A stretch of 64,000 nucleotides of DNA from Pseudomonas quebecensis (GCF_026410085.1 NZ_CP112866.1:3100001-3164000); one strand, 5' to 3'; positions 47,097-56,807 are shown, counted from the stretch's first letter. Notes: generated by a model not told the origin, from the sequence alone. Program-made: numbers and translations.

Positions 47097-47246
47097 TCAC
47101 TTATGCTCATCCGCCTTGCCTTCCTGCATCTGCACGGAGGACTTGGTGGAGCTGCTATTGCCTTTTGTGGCGTTGTCCGAATTGTCGAAGCAGCCGTGCA
47201 GCAGGAACAGGCTGCACAAGCCCAGGCACATCGATAACTTTTTCAT
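47097..47246 (-). CDS. Small lipoprotein (49 residues)
   Basis: Starts MKKLSMCLGLCSLFLLHGC, a short lipoprotein signal with lipobox LHGC and Cys at residue 19. The mature part (30 residues) is polar, rich in Ser, Asp and Lys, and begins FDNSDN; Asp at +3 rather than +2 suggests outer-membrane sorting is possible. No family recognised. It was found by reading small frames on the minus strand. Confidence 0.6.
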   Translation of the reverse strand: MKKLSMCLGLCSLFLLHGCFDNSDNATKGNSSSTKSSVQMQEGKADEHK

Positions 47247-47457
47247 GATCGTTCACCAGGTAATGAAACAAATGGCCCCGACGCCAGCGCGTTGCCTGCG
47301 CCAGCCCTTGTTTAGTCTGGCCGGGAGCACCGGCTATACGTTCAACAAATTCGGCACAGGCCTGACGAGCGGTGACGGCAACACGGCGTTGAAAATCTGA
47401 ATTATTTGCCCGATGCGCCCTCTGTTTTTCAAACCGCAGGTAGTTGAAGGAGGGGTC

Positions 47458-47694
47458 TTGAGTGAGCTGAATTGGGTCCAATGGCCTGCCATGGTGGTGA
47501 CGGTAATCGCGGCCTGGCTGATTGGATCGCAACGACCGGCGCGACGAATGACGGGTTTCTGCTGCTTTATCGCGAGTAACGTGCTGTGGGTAATCTGGGG
47601 CGCGTACGCGCAGGCCTACGCGCTGATCGTGCTGCAAATCTGCCTGTGCCTGATGAACCTGCGCGGATTCAGGAAGAACTTTCTGAATCGCTAG
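47458..47694 (+). CDS. Small membrane protein, paralogue of the next gene
   Basis: A 78-residue protein with three hydrophobic segments, starting at a TTG four bases after AGGAGG. It shares WVQWPAMVVTVI-A/S-AW and the IGSQRP motif and NLRGFRKN ending with the convergent gene at 47705-47950, so they are duplicate genes in tail-to-tail orientation. Function unknown. Confidence 0.65.
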   Translation: MSELNWVQWPAMVVTVIAAWLIGSQRPARRMTGFCCFIASNVLWVIWGAYAQAYALIVLQICLCLMNLRGFRKNFLNR

Positions 47695-47704
47695 CAAGCA
47701 CGCT

Positions 47705-47950
47705 TCACCCCGCGTTCCGGCTGCGCTGGTTTTTTCGAAATCCTCGCGCGTTCATGCCCAAAAGAATGCCCTCCAGCAGGATCAGCGCGAACGCCTGGGT
47801 GTGCCAGCCCCACACGATCCACAAGGCATTACTGAGGATGAACCCCCAGAATGCAAGCATGCGGCGACGCGGTCGTTGCGAGCCGATAAACCAGGCCGAA
47901 ATCACCGTCACCACCATGGCAGGCCACTGCACCCAATCCATCAAATCCAA
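47705..47950 (-). CDS. Small membrane protein, paralogue of the previous gene
   Basis: An 81-residue protein starting at a TTG five bases after AAAGGAGG, the same unusual start as its partner. Shared blocks are WVQWPAMVVTVISAW, IGSQRP-x-RRM and MNARGFRKN. Three membrane segments are expected. The pair was produced by an inverted duplication and has diverged mostly in the middle. Confidence 0.68.
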   Translation of the reverse strand: MDLMDWVQWPAMVVTVISAWFIGSQRPRRRMLAFWGFILSNALWIVWGWHTQAFALILLEGILLGMNARGFRKNQRSRNAG

Positions 47951-47996
47951 ACAAACCTCCTTTGGTAAACCTGCTCGTCGGTGAATAAAACGGGGC

Positions 47997-48941
47997 TCAG
48001 CCCAAGGCTGTATCGAGAAACATCATGACCGCGAAACCCAGCATCAGCCCGAGGGTGGCCGGAGTTTCGTGGCCGTTGCGGTGGGTTTCCGGAATCACTT
48101 CGTGGGAGACGACGAAGATCATCGCGCCTGCCGCCAGCCCCAATGCAATCGGATAACCCAGGGCAAAGCCGCTGGAAATCCCCAGCCCCACCACGGCGCC
48201 CAGCGGTTCCATCAGCCCCGAACCCACCGCGATCAGCATCGCACGCAGCGCCGAGACGCCGGTGACCCGTAGCGCCAAAGCGACCGCCAGGCCCTCGGGA
48301 ATGTCCTGGATGGCGATGGCGGTGGTCAGTGGCATGCCGACGTGCAAGTCGCCATCGGCAAAGCTGACACCGATGGCCATGCCTTCCGGCAGGTTGTGCA
48401 GGGTGATGGCGAGCACGAACAGCCAGACACGATTGAAACGTTCAGTCTGCGGGCCTTTACGCCCACTTTTCGAATGCTCGTGGGGCACGAAGCGATCCAG
48501 GCCGACCATCAGCGCCACGCCCAACGCCAGCCCCAACACCACGGTGCAAGCAGCCGACAACTGATGGCCGGTAATCGATTGTGCGGCCTCTATACCGGGC
48601 AGAATCAGTGAAAACGAGCTGGCCGCGAGCATCATGCCGGCCGCGAAACCCAGCATGACATCCTGGGTCCGCGCGCTGATCTCACGCAGCACGATGGCCG
48701 CAATGGCGCCCAGGGCCGTGGCAGCGAAACCGCTGAACCCGCCCAGCAGGGCGTAGTGCAAATGGGTCGTGTCACCCTCGACGACGGCGTTGTAGCCGCT
48801 GGCCAGCAACCACAGCGTCACCGCGACTGTGCAGGACCAGAACAATGCGCCGGTCCATCCCAGGCTTGAGGCCCGGTGCAGCCAGGGACGCGACGGTGCT
48901 GGAGCGGACGACGTAGAGGGGTCGGGCATCAGTGACTCCAT
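47997..48941 (-). CDS. ZIP-family metal transporter
   Basis: A 314-residue inner-membrane protein of the ZIP family (GufA/ZupT-like). About eight hydrophobic segments are present; the metal-path helices are recognisable as LAITLHNLPEGMAIGVSF and IAIQDIPEGLAVALAL, with a His-containing loop (PHEHSKSG) between segments. It imports divalent metals such as zinc or iron; beside manganese catalase, Mn supply is possible. The ATG is at 48941. Confidence 0.88.
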   Translation of the reverse strand: MESLMPDPSTSSAPAPSRPWLHRASSLGWTGALFWSCTVAVTLWLLASGYNAVVEGDTTHLHYALLGGFSGFAATALGAIAAIVLREISARTQDVMLGFAAGMMLAASSFSLILPGIEAAQSITGHQLSAACTVVLGLALGVALMVGLDRFVPHEHSKSGRKGPQTERFNRVWLFVLAITLHNLPEGMAIGVSFADGDLHVGMPLTTAIAIQDIPEGLAVALALRVTGVSALRAMLIAVGSGLMEPLGAVVGLGISSGFALGYPIALGLAAGAMIFVVSHEVIPETHRNGHETPATLGLMLGFAVMMFLDTALG

Positions 48942-49144
48942 GGGGGTGCTCTTGCAGACCGGGCGATTGAATCAACTGTCTTAGGATTTGAGTGTTTGCG
49001 TTGAAGTTCCAACGTTTTGACCTACGTGCTCGGCAAGCACGGGTATGGCACCTGTCGTCGGCCCATCGAGCGATAAAAACAAACTTTCCCTGCACGCAAG
49101 CTATCCATAGGAGGCATTCGATCACCAACAGAAGGGACTCCAGC

Positions 49145-49909
49145 ATGGGTGCAATTCATACAATCCCTGGCGTCAGAGCGGCCTGCGCTACGGCAGTGGC
49201 GTTGCTGCTCGGCGCCTGCGCCGCCGACAATTCAGCCTCCAACGTGGTTGCGCCGGGCGATGCGCCCTCGCCCACCACGCGCTCTTTAGAGGCCGGTGCG
49301 GCGCTGTTGCAATCACGCCCGCCGGTTGAAGCGTTGAACGCGTACCTCGACGGTTTCCATTTCTACAACGGCCACATGGACGCCCAAATGGAGGCGCACC
49401 ACTACTGCGCGATTCTTAATGAAGAAGTGATTCAGTGCGTGATTTACGACGGCAATCGCAAGGATGCCAAGTTGATGGGCGTGGAATACATCATCAGCGA
49501 GCGCCTGTTCAGCGGCCTGCCCAAAGCCGAACAGGCGCTGTGGCACAGCCATGTGCACGAGGTGAAATCCGGCCAATTGATCGCGCCTGGAATTCCCGAG
49601 GTGGCCGAGCATGCCTTGATGGAAAAGCTCGTACACACCTACGGCAAGACCTGGCACACCTGGCACACCGACCTCAATAAAGACCTGCCTCTGGGCGTGC
49701 CCCAATTGATGATGGGCTTCACGGCCGATGGCCAGGCCAACCCGCAACAGGTGGCCGAGCGCGATCGTCGGTTCGGCATCGACAGCGCGCAGAAGCGCAA
49801 GGCCCGTGCCGACATACCGACCCCCACTGTGGCGCCGGGCGCGGATGCGTGGCGCCATGGCAACGTGTTCCAAATTGCGGACCCGACCAACACGCCCCAT
49901 CAGCACTGA
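49145..49909 (+). CDS. DUF1264/OBAP-family lipoprotein
   Basis: A 254-residue protein of the oil-body-associated protein (DUF1264) family with the typical HFYNGHMDAQMEAHHYCAILNEEV block and VEYIISERLF-x-x-LP, and a HSH-x-HEVKSG motif. It has a lipoprotein signal (LLLGAC, Cys at about residue 25), so the bacterial form is membrane-anchored in the periplasm. Members are common in stress islands; biochemical role unknown. AAGGGA precedes the ATG. Confidence 0.85.
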   Translation: MGAIHTIPGVRAACATAVALLLGACAADNSASNVVAPGDAPSPTTRSLEAGAALLQSRPPVEALNAYLDGFHFYNGHMDAQMEAHHYCAILNEEVIQCVIYDGNRKDAKLMGVEYIISERLFSGLPKAEQALWHSHVHEVKSGQLIAPGIPEVAEHALMEKLVHTYGKTWHTWHTDLNKDLPLGVPQLMMGFTADGQANPQQVAERDRRFGIDSAQKRKARADIPTPTVAPGADAWRHGNVFQIADPTNTPHQH

Positions 49910-49933
49910 ATTTACCGATTGAGGAACCGCCCC

Positions 49934-50731
49934 ATGCCCTCGCTCAAGATCGCCACATTCAATGTCAACGGCATCGGCGCGCGCCTGCCGAACCTGTTGC
50001 GCTGGCTGGAGAAAGAACGCCCGGACATTGTCTGCCTGCAGGAGCTGAAAGCGGCGGACAAAGCGTTCCCCGCCAAGACTCTGGAAACGGCGGGCTATGG
50101 GTCTGTGCACCACGGTCAGGCCTCCTGGAACGGTGTCGCCATTCTGGCCCGCGACGCCGAACCGCTGCTGATTCATCGAGGCCTGCCGGGCGCCGAGGAC
50201 GACACCCAGTCGCGCTATCTGGAAGCGGCGGTATTGGGGGTGGTGGTCGGCTGCCTGTACCTGCCTAACGGCAATCCGCAGCCTGGGCCGAAATTCGACT
50301 ACAAACTGCAATGGTTCGAACGGCTGATCCAGCACGCGCAGCGCCTGCAGGCCAGCGAACACCCGGTGGTGCTGGCGGGTGACTACAACGTTGTGCCCAC
50401 CGACCTGGACATTTACAGCACACGCTCCTGGCTCAAGGACGCCCTCCTGCAGCCGGAAAGCCGTGCGTGTTACCAAAAGCTGCTGGAGCAAGGCTGGATC
50501 GACTCGATACGGCATCTGTATCCGGACGAACGCGTTTACACGTTCTGGGACTATTTCCGCCAGCATTGGCAGAAAAATTCCGGGCTGCGTATCGACCACC
50601 TATTGCTGAACCCGATACTCGCGCCGCGCCTGCGCAATGCGGGCGTGGATGCATGGGTACGCAACGAAGAACATGCCAGCGACCATGCGCCCGTGTGGGT
50701 CGAGATCGCGCCTGAAACGCGCCATGGGTAA
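49934..50731 (+). CDS. Exonuclease III family DNA repair enzyme
   Basis: A 265-residue xth/ExoA-type endonuclease-exonuclease-phosphatase. Catalytic motifs appear in order: TFNVNGIGAR, CLQELKAADK, YLPNG, AGDYNVVPTDLD, and the C-terminal LRIDHLLLNP and SDHAPVWVE. It nicks at abasic sites and removes 3' blocks. Placement with catalase and other stress genes suggests a stationary-phase, accessory copy. The last bases overlap the next gene by eight. Confidence 0.92.
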   Translation: MPSLKIATFNVNGIGARLPNLLRWLEKERPDIVCLQELKAADKAFPAKTLETAGYGSVHHGQASWNGVAILARDAEPLLIHRGLPGAEDDTQSRYLEAAVLGVVVGCLYLPNGNPQPGPKFDYKLQWFERLIQHAQRLQASEHPVVLAGDYNVVPTDLDIYSTRSWLKDALLQPESRACYQKLLEQGWIDSIRHLYPDERVYTFWDYFRQHWQKNSGLRIDHLLLNPILAPRLRNAGVDAWVRNEEHASDHAPVWVEIAPETRHG

Positions 50732-51083
50732 GCGTACCGTCCCGCTCCAGGCCTCCTCCCGCTACCCGACCACGCCCGATGGCCGCTATTTCGTAGTCAG
50801 GGGCATCCTGTGGCGCTGCAGCAATCCGCAGTTGCCGGAAACGGTCCGCCAGGATCTGGTCAAGCAACTGATGACTGCGCGTCGCCAGGTAAAAGCCGCC
50901 AAGGCGAGCGGCGATGACGACGCGCTAAAAGACGCGCGCTCCAAGGTGCAGCGGGCCAAGGTTGGCTTGGGTGAGCGCGGCCCGGTGTGGTGGGATGACG
51001 GGGCTGATGACTTTAACCGGCATAAGGTCGCGAATACGCCCTACGCCGCGTGGCATGCCGCATTAACCACCGCCACGGTCTAG
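50724..51083 (+). CDS. Small protein coupled to exonuclease III gene
   Basis: A 119-residue protein starting MGKRTVPLQ, overlapping the nuclease gene. It contains YFVVRGILWRCSNPQL, a basic helical middle and RGPVWWDDGADDFNRH near the end. Similar small proteins are found beside stress or DNA-repair genes in pseudomonads. Function not known; a role with the nuclease is only suggested by the overlap. Confidence 0.7.
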   Translation: MGKRTVPLQASSRYPTTPDGRYFVVRGILWRCSNPQLPETVRQDLVKQLMTARRQVKAAKASGDDDALKDARSKVQRAKVGLGERGPVWWDDGADDFNRHKVANTPYAAWHAALTTATV

Positions 51084-51111
51084 CGCATGCGCAAGACGGT
51101 GGCGGCGGCCT

Positions 51112-52443
51112 TTAACTCGGCGCCGCCACGGGGGTCGCCAGGCGGTTACAGCCATACAGCACGACACCCAGCAGCATCAGCGCGCCACCGCGCAGCCAAG
51201 TGTCGAGGCTCTGCTGGCTGAGCAGAATCAGGCACGACACGATGGCCAGCACCGGCACCCAGGTCGGTACGCGGAAGTGATCCTTGTCGACAGGGTCGCG
51301 GCGCAGCACCAGCACCGCCAGGTTGGTGCTGAGGAACACGAACAGCAGCAACAGCACCACGGTTTCGGCCAGGGCTGCGAGGGTACCGGTAAGGGTCAGC
51401 GCCATGGCCACCCCGGTGGTGGCGATGATTGCAAACAGCGGCGTCCGGCGTTTGGACAGCACCCGCGACAGCGGAGTCGGCAACAGCCCCATGCGCGCCA
51501 TGCCATAGGCCAGGCGACTGGCCATGATCATGGTCAACAGTGCGCCGTTGGCCACCGCCACCAAGGCAATAAAGGCGAACAACTGCGGCGGAATATCCAG
51601 GCCCGAGGCCCGTACCACTTCCAGCAACGGCGCCGAGGTCGCCATCAGTTGATCCATCGGCAGCACCACGGAGGCGGCCACACCGACCGCCATATACACG
51701 ACACCGGCGGTGATCAGCGCACCGAACAGCGCACGCGGGTAGACCGTGCGTACGCCACGGATTTCTTCCGCCAAGTTGGCCGATGTCTCAAAGCCAACGA
51801 ACGAATAGAACGCCAATAACGCGGCCCCCAGCACCGCGAGCATCGGGTTGACGCCGGCTTTGAATTCCACGGCACGCCCAAGGTTCGCCTCACCCGCGTG
51901 GAAACACCACACCGCAGCGACCACCACCAGTAACAATCCGGAGAGCTCGATGCAGGTCATCACCATATTCGCGCCCAATGACTCCTTGATTCCGCGTGCA
52001 TTGAGCAGGGCAATGACCGTCAGGAACACCAGAGCAGCCAGGGTCGGTGGAACCTTGAGAAACGCCGCCAGGTAGTCGCCGGTAAATGCCAGGGAAAGCC
52101 CCGCCGCACTGGTGACCGCAGCCGCCAGCATGCTGAAGCCCACCAGGAACGAAACCAGCGGCGACTTGAACGCCTTCTCGGCAAACACCGACGCTGCGCC
52201 GGCATGGGGGTACTTGGTTACCAGTTCCGCATACGAGCCGGCCGTGAGCATGGCGAAGAACAATGCCACCAGCAATGGCACCCAAATCGCACCGCCTACC
52301 TGACCTGCGATAGTGCCGGCCAGCGCATACACGCCGGCACCGAGGACATCGCCAAGGATGAACAAAAACAGCATTGGCCCGGTCACGGCGCGGCGCAGCG
52401 ACGGTTTGGCGGATGAAGCGGGGCTGAAACTGGATTCGGTCAT
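51112..52443 (-). CDS. APC-family amino-acid permease
   Basis: A 443-residue inner-membrane carrier with about twelve segments. The first segment motif GDVLGAGVYALAG matches the APC consensus, with FYSFVGFETSANLAEEIR in segment 6. YfnA/CAT-like amino-acid permease; substrate undetermined. The ATG at 52443 is the natural start; in-frame codons continue upstream. Confidence 0.88.
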   Translation of the reverse strand: MTESSFSPASSAKPSLRRAVTGPMLFLFILGDVLGAGVYALAGTIAGQVGGAIWVPLLVALFFAMLTAGSYAELVTKYPHAGAASVFAEKAFKSPLVSFLVGFSMLAAAVTSAAGLSLAFTGDYLAAFLKVPPTLAALVFLTVIALLNARGIKESLGANMVMTCIELSGLLLVVVAAVWCFHAGEANLGRAVEFKAGVNPMLAVLGAALLAFYSFVGFETSANLAEEIRGVRTVYPRALFGALITAGVVYMAVGVAASVVLPMDQLMATSAPLLEVVRASGLDIPPQLFAFIALVAVANGALLTMIMASRLAYGMARMGLLPTPLSRVLSKRRTPLFAIIATTGVAMALTLTGTLAALAETVVLLLLFVFLSTNLAVLVLRRDPVDKDHFRVPTWVPVLAIVSCLILLSQQSLDTWLRGGALMLLGVVLYGCNRLATPVAAPS

Positions 52444-52572
52444 GGGCGGCTCTGCAGGCAAGTTGTCTAACAATGGAAGCGACCAGCGCGGACAAAGTTC
52501 ATTTAACTCACACCTGGCCAACCGTTTGGTGAGCAGGTGCCCTGCTTTACGCGCCGAGCACCTGGAACAGGG

Positions 52573-53082
52573 TTACTTCTTGGCTTCTTTATCCGGGTCT
52601 GCGGAGCGTTCCAGAAATGCCTGGGTCAGTTGCGGCAAATGCTCCAGCAACCACTGAGCCATGGCGATCTCCTGGGGCAGAATCTGCTCGCACGCCGCCT
52701 GAGTCTCGGCGTCTCCGGCCTCTCGCGCTGCTGCAGTCAGCACGGTATAGGAGGCGATCTCCATGTTCTCGAAGACATAGCCGGCCATCGCCCCCTTGAT
52801 CACCTCGTCGCTCATCAAAGAGCCACCAACGGCCTGCCCGAAGGCCATCAGCTTGCCTCCCATGTCTTTGAGCGTCGAAGCTGAACCACCCAGGCGGGTC
52901 AGGCACTGGTCAATGAGTGCCTGCTGGCCGAGGGTTTCCTGGATATGTTGGTCGATACGTGCCTTGAGCTGCGGGTAATGCTCCAGGCGTTCGGATTGTG
53001 CCTTGAGCATCTTTTCGGCCTGCTGCTCCATCGCGTGGGCATCGCGCAACCAGTCAAGTACGTTTTCTTGTGGTGTCGCCAT
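52573..53082 (-). CDS. DUF892 ferritin-like protein (YciF type)
   Basis: A 169-residue four-helix ferritin-like protein of the YciF/YciE family. Metal-type residues lie in LRDAHAMEQQAEKML, the ENMEIASYTVLTAAA helix and QILPQEIAMAQWL. In enteric bacteria yciGFE-katN form an RpoS-controlled set; here YciG-like, KatN-like and YciF-like genes occur within 10 kb. AGGAGG precedes the ATG at 53082. Confidence 0.9.
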   Translation of the reverse strand: MATPQENVLDWLRDAHAMEQQAEKMLKAQSERLEHYPQLKARIDQHIQETLGQQALIDQCLTRLGGSASTLKDMGGKLMAFGQAVGGSLMSDEVIKGAMAGYVFENMEIASYTVLTAAAREAGDAETQAACEQILPQEIAMAQWLLEHLPQLTQAFLERSADPDKEAKK

Positions 53083-53391
53083 GGTGTTAATCCTCCTGAA
53101 TATGAGAAAAAAGCAGGCGAGCTGGCCAAGCCGGAACTCATCGGAACGGGCCCCTTGTACTGATACTCGCCTCCCCTGCATGTGAAGCGAAAATGCACTG
53201 TAAAATTTCAAAACCAACGCGCGTATGGCGACCAGTGGTCATGCCCTTGCCGCCAAGCGAAACGGAACCTGGGCCTGCTTTGGACAATGAGGATTGCGCC
53301 GCCAATGGAGGCCGACTCGACGAAGCACTGGAAGAACGTTTCCGGCCAGCGACCCCATCACGCCTTGAGCGTTTGCACCGAGGGCATGCTT
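53083..53391. other. Divergent region between DUF892 and DUF2256 genes
   Basis: About 310 bases. In-frame codons run upstream of the DUF2256 gene as far as 53182 but lack a good ribosome site and conserved content, so no gene is called. No terminator or repeat was seen. Confidence 0.4.
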
Positions 53392-53535
53392 GTGAAAAAG
53401 AGTGAACTGCCAGTCAAGACCTGCGTGACGTGTGGCCTGCCGTTCACTTGGAGAAAGAAATGGGCGCGGTGCTGGGAACAGGTGCGTTACTGCTCGGAGC
53501 GCTGCCGACGTGGCAAGAGCCAAGTCCGCCCATGA
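53392..53535 (+). CDS. DUF2256 zinc-ribbon-like small protein
   Basis: A 47-residue protein with the DUF2256 pattern: [17 protein letters not shown] then [12 protein letters not shown]. The four cysteines (two C-x-x-C-like pairs) suit a zinc site. A GTG at 53392 with GAGG eight bases upstream is the best start; the ATG at 53386 is too close to that site. Often found near photolyase or cryptochrome genes; none is in view here. Confidence 0.75.
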   Translation: MKKSELPVKTCVTCGLPFTWRKKWARCWEQVRYCSERCRRGKSQVRP

Positions 53536-53569
53536 CATGAAAGGCGCGAAGCCTCTTGTCATCGGACGG

Positions 53570-53590
53570 TTTCACACCTAGGGTGTGAAA
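53570..53590 (+). terminator. Hairpin after the DUF2256 gene
   Basis: TTTCACACC (53570-53578) and GGTGTGAAA (53582-53590) form a perfect 9-base stem with a 3-base loop, just before the DCC-protein gene. No T tract follows, so it could also be an operator. Confidence 0.4.
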
Positions 53591-53612
53591 AACTTATACA
53601 GGCAACAACCCT

Positions 53613-54089
53613 ATGTACAAGAATGAGCAATGGCCGCTGACCCTTTATTTTGATGGCGATTGCCCACTCTGCGCGCGAGAAATCAAGCTGCTACGCCGCC
53701 GAGCCTCTTGTGCGCGGCTGTTGTTCGTAGATATCAGTGACCCTGCCTTTGACGCGCAATCGCTGGGCGTGAGCCTGGACGCAATGGGCGCCGCCCTGCA
53801 CGCCCGGTTCAGCGATGGCACCTGGGTCACCGGCCTGGACGCGACACTCTGGAGCTGGCGCGCGGCCGGGATGGGAATCTGGGCCGCACCGCTGTCATGG
53901 CGTCCGCTTCGGCCGTTGTTCAATCTCGGCTATCGTATGTTCGCCCGCTCGCGCCCATATCTGGCGTGGCTGCCACACCCGGATGGCAGCCGCCGCTGCC
54001 ATGACGGCCGCTGCGCGGTGCCGCCTGCGCCAGGCACGGGCGCACACTCGGTGGCACCCTCTGAATCCATCAAGCCAGGAAATAAATAG
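53613..54089 (+). CDS. DCC-family (DUF393) thiol-disulfide oxidoreductase-like protein
   Basis: A 158-residue protein with the DCC family start LTLYFDGDCPLCAREIKLL, giving the D-x-x-C-P-x-C motif at about residues 15-21, then the conserved FVDISDPAF and WSWRAAG parts and a C-terminal RCHDGRC. These proteins resemble thioredoxin-like oxidoreductases; substrates unknown. Last gene before the tRNA region. Confidence 0.85.
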   Translation: MYKNEQWPLTLYFDGDCPLCAREIKLLRRRASCARLLFVDISDPAFDAQSLGVSLDAMGAALHARFSDGTWVTGLDATLWSWRAAGMGIWAAPLSWRPLRPLFNLGYRMFARSRPYLAWLPHPDGSRRCHDGRCAVPPAPGTGAHSVAPSESIKPGNK

Positions 54090-54212
54090 CCACCCACCGC
54101 CCTCGCGACGGCAGTTTCTTTACTGATGGGCCGCCGGTGGCAGCAGGACGGGCGAGGTGATGGTGGTGATGTATTGCCGGTGAGGTCGGGTGGTGAGCCT
54201 AAATTCCAGGCA

Positions 54213-54242
54213 AAAAAAAGCCACTCATTGAGTGGCTTTTTC
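54213..54242 (-). terminator. Terminator after tRNA-Gly
   Basis: GCCACTC (54220-54226) and GAGTGGC (54230-54236) arms, flanked by A and T runs on both sides, lie just past the 3' end of the minus-strand tRNA. It is a near copy of the xenA terminator and can work in both directions. Confidence 0.8.
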
Positions 54243-54250
54243 TTTGTGTT

Positions 54251-54326
<76 letters not shown>

Positions 54327-54389
54327 GTCTTGGTGGTGCGCATTCTATAGAATCTCCCGCACCCGTCAACCCCTTGATTCAAAAAAGTT

Positions 54390-54950
54390 TTATTTCTTTT
54401 CAACGGTGGTGCGCAGATGAGGCCAGGCGGCGCGTAGGTACTGGAGCATTGACCACAGCGTCAGGCCGGCGGCGATGAGCAATAATGCGTAGCCCAGCAG
54501 GACCCAGAACGTGAAGTCCGACGGGTTCGCCAGCAGGATCACCAGGGCGAGCATCTGTGCGGCGGTTTTCCATTTGCCCATGTTCGATACAGCTACATGG
54601 GCGCGGGCGCCGATTTCGGCCATCCATTCGCGCAGTGCCGACACCACGATCTCGCGACCGATGATTACGGCGGCTGGCAGCGTAAGCCAGAGGTTGCCAT
54701 GTTCCTGCACCAGCAGGACCAGGGCGACGGCCACCATGAGCTTATCGGCCACGGGGTCTAGGAATGCGCCAAACGGCGTGCTCTGCTCCAGGCGGCGTGC
54801 CAGGTAACCGTCGAGCCAGTCGGTCGCGGCCGCGAACGCGAACACCGAACTTGAGGCCACATAGCTCCACTGGTACGGCAAATAAAACAACAAAATGAAA
54901 ATCGGGATGAGCAGGACGCGTAGAACGGTGATCAGATTAGGGATATTCAT
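54390..54950 (-). CDS. pgsA: CDP-diacylglycerol-glycerol-3-phosphate 3-phosphatidyltransferase
   Basis: A 186-residue inner-membrane enzyme that makes phosphatidylglycerol phosphate. The CDP-alcohol phosphotransferase motif (D-x2-D-G-x2-A-R-x8-G-x3-D-x3-D) is complete in [20 protein letters not shown] followed by LDPVAD. Four to five membrane segments. ATG at 54950 gives the usual [11 protein letters not shown]; a GTG at 54956 is less likely. Confidence 0.97.
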   Translation of the reverse strand: MNIPNLITVLRVLLIPIFILLFYLPYQWSYVASSSVFAFAAATDWLDGYLARRLEQSTPFGAFLDPVADKLMVAVALVLLVQEHGNLWLTLPAAVIIGREIVVSALREWMAEIGARAHVAVSNMGKWKTAAQMLALVILLANPSDFTFWVLLGYALLLIAAGLTLWSMLQYLRAAWPHLRTTVEKK

Positions 54951-54982
54951 CGGCACAACTGGCTACGAGGTGGAAAGGCATT

Positions 54983-56806
54983 CTATTCGCTGTGCAGATT
55001 CGCATAAATCAACTCAGCGAGCTTTTTACTGATACCGGGTGCTTTGGCTATCTCGTCAATGCTGGCACGGGACAGCTCCTGCAAGCCACCAAAATGTTTG
55101 AGCAAGTCGCGGCGTCGCGTCGGCCCCACCCCCGCTACCCCTTCCAGGGTTGAGGTTCGCCGGGTTTTACCACGACGGGCGCGATGGCCGGTAATGGCGA
55201 AACGGTGGGCTTCATCGCGGATCTGTTGAATCAAATGCAAGGCAGGCGAGTCGCCCTTCAAGGTGAACTCATGGGCGGCATCATTCAAGTACAACGTTTC
55301 GAAGCCTGCCTTGCGCGTGGTGCCCTTCGCCACGCCCAGCAGGATCAGGTCGGGCACCGCCAGTTCGTTGAGTACGTCACGGGCCATCGATAGCTGCCCC
55401 TTACCACCGTCCACCAGCAGGATGTCCGGGAGCTTGCCCTCGCCGTCCTTCAATTTGCTGAAGCGCCGGGTAAGCGCCTGGTGCATGGCGGCGTAGTCGT
55501 CGCCTGCGGTGACGCCTTCGATGTTGTAACGCCGGTAATCGGATTTGATCGGCCCTTCCGGACCGAATACCACGCAGGAAGCCACCGTGGCCTCACCGCT
55601 GGAGTGACTGATGTCATAGCATTCAAGACGTTGCGGCGGCTCGTCCAGGTTGAGCACTTCAGCCAGAGCGTCGAAGCGCGCGGCGACGTGCTGTCGATTG
55701 GCCAGGCGCGCGCTCAGGGCCTGCTCGGCATTGGTCACGGCCAGTTGTTGCCAGCGCGCACGGGTGCCGCGCACGCGGTGGCTGATGTCCAATTCGCGGC
55801 CGCGCAGTTCGTGAATCGCCTCGATCAAGGCCGGGAAGTCTTCATGCACTACGTTGACGATCAACTCCGAAGGCAGGTCGCGCTCCGGACTGCTGACATA
55901 GTACTGGCCAAGGAACGCCGCCATGACTTCGGCCACCTCCTCGTCGATACCCGTCTGCGGGAAGAAGTTCTTGCTGCCCAATACGCGCCCGCCGCGCACG
56001 CTGATCAGGTGCACGCAGGCGCCGCCCGGATTGACGAACGCGGCGATCACATCGACATCACCGCTGCCGCCTTCCATGCTCTGCTGGTCCTGCACGCGAC
56101 GCAGCAGCGAGATCTGGTCGCGCAGTTCAGCCGCGCGCTCGAAATCCAGGGTGCTGGCAGCCTGCTCCATGGCGCCGGACAACTCATCGGTCAGCGCATT
56201 GCTGCGACCTTCGAGGAACATCACCGAATGGCGTACATCTTCGGCATACTCCGCAGGATCAACGAGTCCCACGCAGGGCGCCTTGCAACGTTTGATCTGG
56301 TATTGCAGACAGGGCCGTGTGCGATTCTTGAAAAAGCTGTCTTCGCACTGACGCACAAAGAAAGTCTTTTGCAGCAGGCTCAGACTTTCACGAATCGCGC
56401 CCGCGCTGGGATAAGGCCCGAAGTACTTGCCCTTCTGCTTCTTTGCTCCACGATGAATACTCAGGCGTGGGAAGTTGCCGTCGGAAAGAAATACGTACGG
56501 ATAGGATTTATCGTCACGAAGCAGGATGTTATAGGGCGGCCGCCACTCTTTGATCAGTGTCTGCTCAAGCAGCAGCGCCTCGGTTTCATTAGCGGTGATG
56601 GTGGTTTCGACCTGGGCGATACGGGCTACCAGGGCAGCAGTTTTCGGCGCGAGGCCGCTCTTGCGAAAGTAGCTCGCCAGGCGGTTCTTCAGGTTCTTGG
56701 CTTTACCCACATAAAGCAGGCGCGCCTCGCTGTCGAACATGCGGTATACGCCGGGGCGGCCGCTGCAGGTCGAGAGAAAGGCACTGGGATCAAACGGCGT
56801 GGTCAT
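54983..56806 (-). CDS. uvrC: Excinuclease ABC subunit C
   Basis: A 607-residue nucleotide-excision nuclease. An N-terminal GIY-YIG domain ([20 protein letters not shown], about residues 18-37), a Cys cluster ([13 protein letters not shown]), a UVR motif (about 200-235), a RNase H-like nuclease half with [11 protein letters not shown], and a C-terminal helix-hairpin-helix pair ([16 protein letters not shown]) are all present. Lies between gacA and pgsA, one base after the gacA stop. Confidence 0.98.
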   Translation of the reverse strand: MTTPFDPSAFLSTCSGRPGVYRMFDSEARLLYVGKAKNLKNRLASYFRKSGLAPKTAALVARIAQVETTITANETEALLLEQTLIKEWRPPYNILLRDDKSYPYVFLSDGNFPRLSIHRGAKKQKGKYFGPYPSAGAIRESLSLLQKTFFVRQCEDSFFKNRTRPCLQYQIKRCKAPCVGLVDPAEYAEDVRHSVMFLEGRSNALTDELSGAMEQAASTLDFERAAELRDQISLLRRVQDQQSMEGGSGDVDVIAAFVNPGGACVHLISVRGGRVLGSKNFFPQTGIDEEVAEVMAAFLGQYYVSSPERDLPSELIVNVVHEDFPALIEAIHELRGRELDISHRVRGTRARWQQLAVTNAEQALSARLANRQHVAARFDALAEVLNLDEPPQRLECYDISHSSGEATVASCVVFGPEGPIKSDYRRYNIEGVTAGDDYAAMHQALTRRFSKLKDGEGKLPDILLVDGGKGQLSMARDVLNELAVPDLILLGVAKGTTRKAGFETLYLNDAAHEFTLKGDSPALHLIQQIRDEAHRFAITGHRARRGKTRRTSTLEGVAGVGPTRRRDLLKHFGGLQELSRASIDEIAKAPGISKKLAELIYANLHSE

Positions 56807-56807
56807 G

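Noticed and set aside
53182..53391. Longer form of the DUF2256 protein
   Set aside because: The extra codons have no conserved content or good ribosome site; the family protein begins at the [10 protein letters not shown] region.
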